A stretch of 11,613 nt of DNA from Chlamydiia bacterium. GTDB taxonomy: Bacteria > Chlamydiota > Chlamydiia > Chlamydiales > JAAZZY01. The notes beneath the pieces were generated by a model that searched no databases, was not told where the DNA came from, and saw only the letters and a list, made by a program, of their open reading frames with translations. Made by a program: the position numbers and the translations under genes. This document shows positions 7,268-11,613 of the stretch, piece by piece (position 1 is the stretch's first letter; the number at the start of each line of letters is the position of its first letter). The stretch spans positions 1-11,613 of the forward strand of contig JAAZZY010000049.1 of NCBI GenBank assembly GCA_014239035.1. The letters are read 5' to 3'.

Positions 7268-7287
7268 AAGCAAAAGAGTTTTTGCTT
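7268..7287. repeat. 8-bp inverted repeat in the divergent gap, possible operator
   Basis: AAGCAAAA (7268-7275) and TTTTGCTT (7280-7287) are perfect complements with a GAGT loop. It lies between two divergent start codons (7216 minus, 7334 plus) and touches the -35 of the plus-strand promoter candidate, so it could be a repressor site acting on both genes. As a transcript it would form a short hairpin. Confidence 0.35.
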
Positions 7288-7313
7288 GAAATCTTTTAAC
7301 GCTTTATTAAAAT
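7286..7313 (+). promoter_or_regulatory. Candidate promoter for the 7334 gene
   Basis: TTGAAA (7286-7291) and TAAAAT (7308-7313) are 16 bases apart; the -10 has one mismatch from TATAAT. Transcription would begin near 7320, giving a leader of about 14 bases that includes TAGG (7324-7327) ahead of ATG 7334. Confidence 0.4.
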
Positions 7314-7333
7314 GAAGAACAATTAGGCAAGTT

Positions 7334-8164
7334 ATGAAAAAGATATTAAAAACTTTATTTATTTGCGCTCTTTTTGCCTCTGCAATTTTAGGCATTCGTG
7401 AGTATTATTACTCTCTTCCGATTCGCGGGGCCTATGAAACTAGATCTATACAACATCCAGTTATCGATAAAGCCAAGCTCAAAAGTCAACTCTCAATCTA
7501 CTCATTTGATGAGCTTCATGCTATGCAGACAGCAGGTCTAGAGGCCATGAAATGGCAAGGCCTACTTGGCAAAGTTAACTCCACAGTCTTTAGTGATATC
7601 ATCAAAGACTTTAGCCAGTTTTATATCAGTGAACGCTACCCAGATTCTCAAATTGAGGATTATGAGACGCAAAGTACATATTTCTATCATTCACACCGCC
7701 CGAATGAACATGGTCACTTTCATATCTATTTTGATGATGAAAAAGTGATGGAGCAATTTAAGCCTATTGCTACTTGGGATCAAGAGCATCACACTTCCCA
7801 CCTTGGGGCGATCTCCATGCACCCTGATGGAACTCCTATTGGAATTTTAGTGCCCAACAACTGGGTAAGTAAAGACTGGTGGTACAAACCTGATGACATG
7901 ATGAAAATAATGGAGCATTTTGAAGTAAAGCACCCCTACCCTTCTTGGCCAAGCAATCAATGGCTCAATCAAATGCTCAAGCTTTTTCACCCTCAGTTTA
8001 AAGAGGCGCTCGAGCTACGAGATAAACAAGTGGAGAGTTCAAATCAGCCCAGAGAAAAGTTTTTAAAAAATAGAAAAGTTGATGAGCTTGCATATGTTGA
8101 GATATCTATTCCAGATCAGATGGAAGTGATTAGTGAGCTTTTAACTCAAAAGGCAAGTAAGTAG
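7334..8164 (+). CDS. Histidine-rich membrane-anchored protein of unknown function (DUF6969-like)
   Basis: A 276-residue protein. Residues 1-20 (MKKILKTLFICALFASAILG) form a signal peptide or N-terminal anchor, so the rest should face the periplasm. The conserved-looking core is 115-185: TYFYHSHRPNEHGHFHIYF, then HHTSHLGAISMHPDGTPIG and VPNNWVSKDWWYKPDD. The EHGHFH block and the THLxAIxMxxxGxPxxxxxxNxWV pattern resemble proteins I recall as DUF6969, but I cannot confirm this. Nine His within about 45 residues suggest a metal site; that is inference. The C-terminal part is charged and helical. It has its own promoter candidate, is divergent from the transporter, and overlaps the convergent BPL_N gene by 24 bases. 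Confidence 0.75.
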   Translation: MKKILKTLFICALFASAILGIREYYYSLPIRGAYETRSIQHPVIDKAKLKSQLSIYSFDELHAMQTAGLEAMKWQGLLGKVNSTVFSDIIKDFSQFYISERYPDSQIEDYETQSTYFYHSHRPNEHGHFHIYFDDEKVMEQFKPIATWDQEHHTSHLGAISMHPDGTPIGILVPNNWVSKDWWYKPDDMMKIMEHFEVKHPYPSWPSNQWLNQMLKLFHPQFKEALELRDKQVESSNQPREKFLKNRKVDELAYVEISIPDQMEVISELLTQKASK

Positions 8165-8878
8165 ATCATCAAAAAGTTTCTGCCGTTTTTTTTCATGAGC
8201 ATCAAACTTTTCAAATAGAGCGACATCTTTTTTAGAAACGCTTGAATCGACTTCAAAATGCACTCCACTAAGGACTGCTTTTCCTGTGCCGACTTTGCAG
8301 AGCACGATTGCTGCAATATCATGTAAGATCGCATTTTTATAGCACGCTAAGATCTCTACATCTGGGGCAAAATCTGCAGCCTTTTCAAAGTAACATCCCC
8401 CATTATAATAAGTGTAGAGTGCGCCTTCTTGATTTTGAATGAGAGCTGGATGAACTGATTTTTGGCTTTGATAGCTAAAAGGTTTGTCAACGTAGATGGT
8501 GCCGACAGCACGCCCAGGAAAAAATGCGAGTTCGCGATTTTCTATCACCTCATGTTTGTTCCCTTCTTCAAAAACAACATCCTTTGAGCCAAAGTAGGCT
8601 CCAGCACATATCCCCAAATAAGAGCCGCCTTCTTCAATATATGAACGAATCAGATCTGTCCCTTTTCCATTCAGCGCCCTATGATAAGGAATGTCACGCC
8701 CTCCCGGAATAACTAAAAGAGAACAATCAGTTTGCCAATTAGTATTTAAAAGAGTTTTAGCGTCTACTTTTTCAATTTTAAAATCTTGGCAAACCAGACT
8801 TTTTCCCAAAGAGCTGACAGCGCTCTTGTATGAAAATCTGCCAACGCCTCGATCTTGATAAACTAAAATCTTTTTCAT
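8141..8878 (-). CDS. Stand-alone BPL_N domain protein (class I amidotransferase-like)
   Basis: A 245-residue cytoplasmic protein matching the N-terminal domain of eukaryotic-type biotin-protein ligases, without the ligase domain. Motifs in order: KILVYQDRGVG (3-13), LLVIPGGRDIPY (54-65), the nucleophile elbow GSYLGICAGAYFGS (85-98) with Cys91, FFPGRAVGTIY (119-129), LYTYYNGGCYF (154-164) and SGVHFE (204-209). In the last, His207 and Glu209 correspond to the HxE of class I glutamine amidotransferases, so a Cys-His-Glu triad is present on paper. The substrate is unknown; no biotinylation activity should be inferred. ATG 8878 follows the upstream gene by 8 bases with AAGGG just ahead, so the pair is probably one transcript. 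The 3' end overlaps the plus-strand gene by 24 bases. Confidence 0.8.
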   Translation of the reverse strand: MKKILVYQDRGVGRFSYKSAVSSLGKSLVCQDFKIEKVDAKTLLNTNWQTDCSLLVIPGGRDIPYHRALNGKGTDLIRSYIEEGGSYLGICAGAYFGSKDVVFEEGNKHEVIENRELAFFPGRAVGTIYVDKPFSYQSQKSVHPALIQNQEGALYTYYNGGCYFEKAADFAPDVEILACYKNAILHDIAAIVLCKVGTGKAVLSGVHFEVDSSVSKKDVALFEKFDAHEKKRQKLFDDLLTCLLS

Positions 8879-8886
8879 TACCCTTG

Positions 8887-9585
8887 TTACTCTTTCGGCT
8901 CCATGGAATGCATCTGATAAGTTTCAATCCCTGCACCAACAACGGCACCTATTGCCAATGAAAAAATCGACTCTAAGGGAGCAACTAATGAAAGCGCTGA
9001 GGTGGCAACAGCCGATGCTTTTTGAGTAAGATGCATATGCTCTTTGCTAATTAGGTCATTGCCATGCAGGCAATCTGCTGCATAATGCACTACAACCCCT
9101 GTAGCTATTACAGGTGATGAAGTAATTAAAATAGAGCTTAATGCTGACAGAGAGCCAAGGCCTGCAGCAGCTCCCATCCCCCATAAAAATGGACGCGATT
9201 CTATCATCGATTTGAATCCACTAGGATCAAAAGGATCTGTTGCACTTTTCTCCTGATGAGTTACAACTCTCACAGCGCGGCTTACCGATCCACCCACAAG
9301 CATTCCCAAAAAGATATTACCGCTAACAAGATTGTTGGTAGCAGTTGCTAGCCTTGCTCCCACCATTAAAGCAGACGCACTGAAAGCTATTGGCAAATTC
9401 TGAGTAACTTCACCAAGGTAGCCTTTTGAAGCATTAAAAAAATTGGATAGGTTGATATCAATTTGAAGCGGTTTTTTTTGCGTACTTAAAGAACTCTCTT
9501 TCTCTTTGCCTTGCCCGTCCAAACTAATGGATGATCCCCAGTTTACTTGCACAGTCGGGTGGGAATTTACAGCGTGTATATTCAT
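8887..9585 (-). CDS. Hypothetical protein with paired hydrophobic blocks (Inc-like)
   Basis: No family is recognised. From ATG 9585 it has 232 residues: a polar N-terminus (1-60), then hydrophobic, Gly/Ala-rich blocks at about 63-105, 133-170 and 190-222, and a short polar tail. Small-residue-rich double helices with short hinges recall chlamydial inclusion-membrane proteins, but the resemblance is in general composition only. There is no cleavable signal peptide. ATG 9585 is preferred because AAAAGG sits 8 bases before it; the in-frame GTG at 9594 overlaps that site. The first 14 residues (MNIHAVNSHPTVQV) resemble those of the CHLPS-like protein (MNVLALNTSSNVQF). It is followed after 8 bases by the BPL_N gene in the same direction. 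Confidence 0.7.
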   Translation of the reverse strand: MNIHAVNSHPTVQVNWGSSISLDGQGKEKESSLSTQKKPLQIDINLSNFFNASKGYLGEVTQNLPIAFSASALMVGARLATATNNLVSGNIFLGMLVGGSVSRAVRVVTHQEKSATDPFDPSGFKSMIESRPFLWGMGAAAGLGSLSALSSILITSSPVIATGVVVHYAADCLHGNDLISKEHMHLTQKASAVATSALSLVAPLESIFSLAIGAVVGAGIETYQMHSMEPKE

Positions 9586-9702
9586 AATAGGCACCTTTTG
9601 ATATTTTGTTTAATGTAAGAGGTAAGTATCTTCGAAATTCATTAAGAAAAGATAAAGAATAGCAAATCATCAAAATAAGTTCGCCAAGAATTTTTTTTTT
9701 AA

Positions 9703-10995
9703 TTATACCCCTATTTGGTTTGTCATTACATAGACATCAGAGGTGAAGACCAGAGGCTGGGTTTGAAGGCTTGGGTATTTAAACTCTATAAAATAGCCCG
9801 TCCATCCTTTTTGAGGAACTTCTAGCTCTAAGAGGTATTTATTATCCTTTTTCTTTGAAAGCTTCTTCTTCTTCCAAATTTCGCCCACTTCATGATATCG
9901 AAAGTCTCGATCCTTAGGATTATGAGCACTCCACAAGCTGATCTCTAGTGGATCATCGATGCATTCTACTTCGATTTGATTATGCTCTTTATGCTCCCAG
10001 TTGAATTTGGGCAGTTCCTTATTTTTAACCACCATCTCAAAAAATGCGCAGCTTGCCCTCATCGCATCTTCACTAATATATAGATTATGAGGACAATTTG
10101 GCACATAGCGCAAATATTTAGGCTCTAAGAGCTCTTCAAAGTAGAACTTTGATGAATCTGGCAAGAAAAACTCATCTCCACTAGAATTTACGATATATTT
10201 AGGTAGAGTCAATATATGGCGATAGTAAAAAGGCTCTATTAGCTTCAAAAGAGAAGAAAACTCCTCTGTATAGATCCAATCATGAATCCCTATATCTTCA
10301 TAGTCTTTGATGGCGAGCGCCCATTTGCCATAAACATCAAAATGGTGAGAAAAGGACTCTCTTAGGTTTAACAGGTCTATCACCATGGGAATGACGCCAA
10401 TGACGCGCTTATCATGAGCAGCAACGAGCCATGAGGTCCACCCTCTTTTAGACAGCCCACAGACAATAAACTCATTAACTTCATACCCCAAATCACCTGA
10501 AGAGAACTCCTGCACGCAGTCCATGGCCTTTATAGCGGCTTTTGTCATAGGCACCTGAATAGGCCAGCTTTTATCTTGGGTTTTGAAGTACTTATCCCAG
10601 GTATAGGCAACTATTTGGTCCTCTTTGCGCCCCTCTTTAATATAGCGCTCATCGCTCTCATCTTTGAAATTTAGGTGCTGATTCGGGACAACATTAACCT
10701 CTACTACTATAGACTCTGATTCTAGGGCCCAAGAAATGGAGCTAGAGCTTGCCTCTTGAGCGCTTTCATCCTCAAGTGTACCCCCTCCTATCATCAAAAG
10801 GGCCCTTAGATGGCTCTTTTTCCGGGGTACTATGATCTTTATAGGGTGCTTCCAATCGACCTGCTCAACCTCGCTAGAGTCCCTCCAGGACTGAGATGTA
10901 AGCTCTATAAGGTATATCTCATAGTCTGCCTCTTTTTGATGATCTTTGAGCATCCATGCGTATGCTGGCTCTTTCTTCTCAATCCAGTCTTTCAA
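9703..10995 (-). CDS. PhoPQ-activated pathogenicity-related (PqaA) family protein
   Basis: A 430-residue alpha/beta-hydrolase-like protein of the PqaA family, known from Salmonella, Legionella and amoebae. Visible marks: SYAW-type opening (EPAYAWML, 9-16), LLMIGGGT (66-73), PMTKAAIKAMDCVQEF (149-164), nucleophile elbow CGLSKRGWTSWL (179-190) with Ser182, SGDEFFLPDSSKFYF (272-286) with the acidic residue Asp274, and VPNCPHNL (298-305) with His303. The residues after about 325 form the beta-rich C-terminal part usual for the family. The start is TTG with AGGGA 6 bases upstream; an in-frame TAG lies only 12 bases before it, so a signal peptide, usual in Salmonella PqaA, cannot be added. It may be cytoplasmic or exported another way. 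The natural substrate is unknown. A run of ten A follows the stop codon. Confidence 0.88.
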   Translation of the reverse strand: MKDWIEKKEPAYAWMLKDHQKEADYEIYLIELTSQSWRDSSEVEQVDWKHPIKIIVPRKKSHLRALLMIGGGTLEDESAQEASSSSISWALESESIVVEVNVVPNQHLNFKDESDERYIKEGRKEDQIVAYTWDKYFKTQDKSWPIQVPMTKAAIKAMDCVQEFSSGDLGYEVNEFIVCGLSKRGWTSWLVAAHDKRVIGVIPMVIDLLNLRESFSHHFDVYGKWALAIKDYEDIGIHDWIYTEEFSSLLKLIEPFYYRHILTLPKYIVNSSGDEFFLPDSSKFYFEELLEPKYLRYVPNCPHNLYISEDAMRASCAFFEMVVKNKELPKFNWEHKEHNQIEVECIDDPLEISLWSAHNPKDRDFRYHEVGEIWKKKKLSKKKDNKYLLELEVPQKGWTGYFIEFKYPSLQTQPLVFTSDVYVMTNQIGV

Positions 10996-11024
10996 GAAAA
11001 ATCCCTATCCTCTCTAAAAGTGCC

Positions 11025-11053
11025 AACATAGTGCTTTTGGATTACTTTATCAA
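11025..11053 (-). promoter_or_regulatory. Candidate promoter for the PqaA-family gene
   Basis: On the minus strand TTGATA (11053-11048) and TATGTT (11030-11025) are exactly 17 bases apart. Transcription would start near 11018, leaving about 22 bases before TTG 10995, including the AGGGA ribosome-binding site. A minus-strand ATG at 11028-11026 opens a 16-codon frame in another phase, but it sits inside the -10 and would not be in the transcript. Confidence 0.4.
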
Positions 11054-11210
11054 AAAAAACCCAACTATATCATTTTGCGCTCTTCAAAAAGACACACAAA
11101 TTACATTAAAAAAAACCTCTCTCCCCAAAACACCTATCTCACTAGTAATCAATATCAAAGACTATTAAATTCAAATTTTATATTGATACAAACTTCTAAA
11201 CTTAAGCGCT

Positions 11211-11243
11211 TTAACTTAAAATTCACTTTAAAGATTAAGTTAA
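11211..11243. repeat. 9-bp inverted repeat upstream of the right-edge gene
   Basis: TTAACTTAA (11211-11219) and TTAAGTTAA (11235-11243) are perfect complements around a 15-base loop. It lies about 50 bases upstream of the -35 of the promoter at 11296. It may be an upstream regulatory site or chance in AT-rich DNA. Confidence 0.3.
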
Positions 11244-11295
11244 GATTGCTCTTTTTAAAACGTTAACCACCCTATTATAAACAACTTGCGTTTCA

Positions 11296-11324
11296 TTGAA
11301 AAACATACTTCAAATTGCTATAAT
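11296..11324 (+). promoter_or_regulatory. Near-consensus sigma70-type promoter
   Basis: TTGAAA (11296-11301), a 17-base spacer, and a perfect TATAAT (11319-11324). This is the best promoter in the window. Transcription should begin near 11331, giving an A-rich leader of about 67 bases before ATG 11398. Confidence 0.75.
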
Positions 11325-11397
11325 TGAGTTAGGGAATAAAAGAAACTTTAACAAGTTAACCCAAAAATAACAAAAAAACAAAAAAGAGGCAAACAAC

Positions 11398-11613
11398 ATG
11401 TCAGTACAAAATATTTCAGGAAGCACAAGATTATTAATAGGTACACAGGGTTTTGATAAACCTACTGCTAAAGGTCAATTAGAAGGTATTGCTACTTACA
11501 AGCAAGGTTCTGTAAAAGGCGCCTTAAAAAAGGCTATGGGGCAAACTGTTGATATAATGGTCAATGGTCAACTTCACACAGTCAACAAAAGAAGCTTAAA
11601 TAAGTGGCTTGCT
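11398..11613 (+). CDS. 5' part of an unrecognised gene, cut by the window edge
   Basis: Seventy-two codons are visible with no stop, beginning MSVQNISGSTRLLIG. AGAGG lies about 8 bases ahead of the ATG, and a near-consensus promoter stands some 100 bases upstream, which supports a real and probably well-expressed gene. The visible part is soluble and basic, with Gly/Lys-rich turns (TAKGQLEGIATYKQGSVKGA) and a possible small domain ending in GQLHTVNKRSLNKWLA. There is no signal peptide. The Ser/Thr/Asn-rich, non-hydrophobic N-terminus would be compatible with type III secretion, but that is speculation. No family is recognised. Confidence 0.75.
   Translation, partial: MSVQNISGSTRLLIGTQGFDKPTAKGQLEGIATYKQGSVKGALKKAMGQTVDIMVNGQLHTVNKRSLNKWLA

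Larger units (their letters stand above)
10996..11295. other. AT-rich intergenic spacer
   Basis: About 300 bases without a credible gene; the short ORFs here are low-complexity AT-driven frames. It holds the candidate promoter of the PqaA-family gene (11025-11053) and the inverted repeat at 11211-11243. A small palindrome AAGCGCTT lies at 11204-11211. No tRNA or terminator is evident. Confidence 0.6.

Noticed and set aside
8146..8712. 62-codon ORFs overlapping the BPL_N gene
   Set aside because: Shadow frames; the BPL_N frame has all family motifs intact.
10810..11266. Three short + strand ORFs around the start of the PqaA gene and the spacer
   Set aside because: One is antisense to coding sequence and the others are Lys/Leu/Asn-rich frames typical of AT-rich non-coding DNA, without ribosome-binding sites.

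Overview
This is an AT-rich bacterial window, tightly packed with genes. It carries an aconitase, a cyclophilin, a thiol peroxidase, a HIT hydrolase, a MauE-like membrane protein and a DMT exporter. Between these lie several proteins that look host-associated: a CHLPS-like alpha/beta-hydrolase, a PqaA-family protein, and a small protein with paired hydrophobic blocks resembling an inclusion-membrane protein. Together they best fit an environmental chlamydia (Parachlamydia/Simkania/Waddlia-type). The aconitase argues against Chlamydiaceae, which lack the first enzymes of the TCA cycle. The assignment is inferred from family content only; no marker gene is present.

Layout: positions 1-660 hold broken or very short coding remnants on the + strand. 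A 408-residue CHLPS-like hydrolase (663-1889, minus) is divergent from an Aquifex-type aconitase (2101-4062, plus). The aconitase overlaps tail-to-tail by 24 bases with a minus-strand cluster that runs from 7216 down to 4039. In transcription order this cluster is DMT/EamA transporter, thiol peroxidase Tpx, secreted cyclophilin, HIT hydrolase and MauE/DoxX-like protein. The first three genes are nearly contiguous and very likely co-transcribed. Divergent from the transporter is a histidine-rich membrane-anchored protein of unknown function (7334-8164). It also overlaps its convergent neighbour by exactly 24 bases. That neighbour is a stand-alone BPL_N (class I amidotransferase-like) protein, which sits directly behind a small, probably membrane-inserted protein (8887-9585). 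Next comes a PhoPQ-activated pathogenicity-related (PqaA) protein without a signal peptide (9703-10995, minus). After about 400 bases of very AT-rich spacer, a near-consensus promoter drives a gene that runs off the right edge (11398 onward).

How the genes fit together: the aconitase is central carbon metabolism. Tpx, cyclophilin and the MauE-like protein suggest peroxide defence and redox or folding work at the membrane and periplasm. The right half and the far left are accessory: possible effectors or inclusion-type proteins and an unassigned amidotransferase-like enzyme. Two minus-strand accessory proteins (starting at 1889 and 9585) have similar first 14 residues, which could be a common targeting signal. 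No tRNA, rRNA, CRISPR array, transposase or strong intrinsic terminator was seen.
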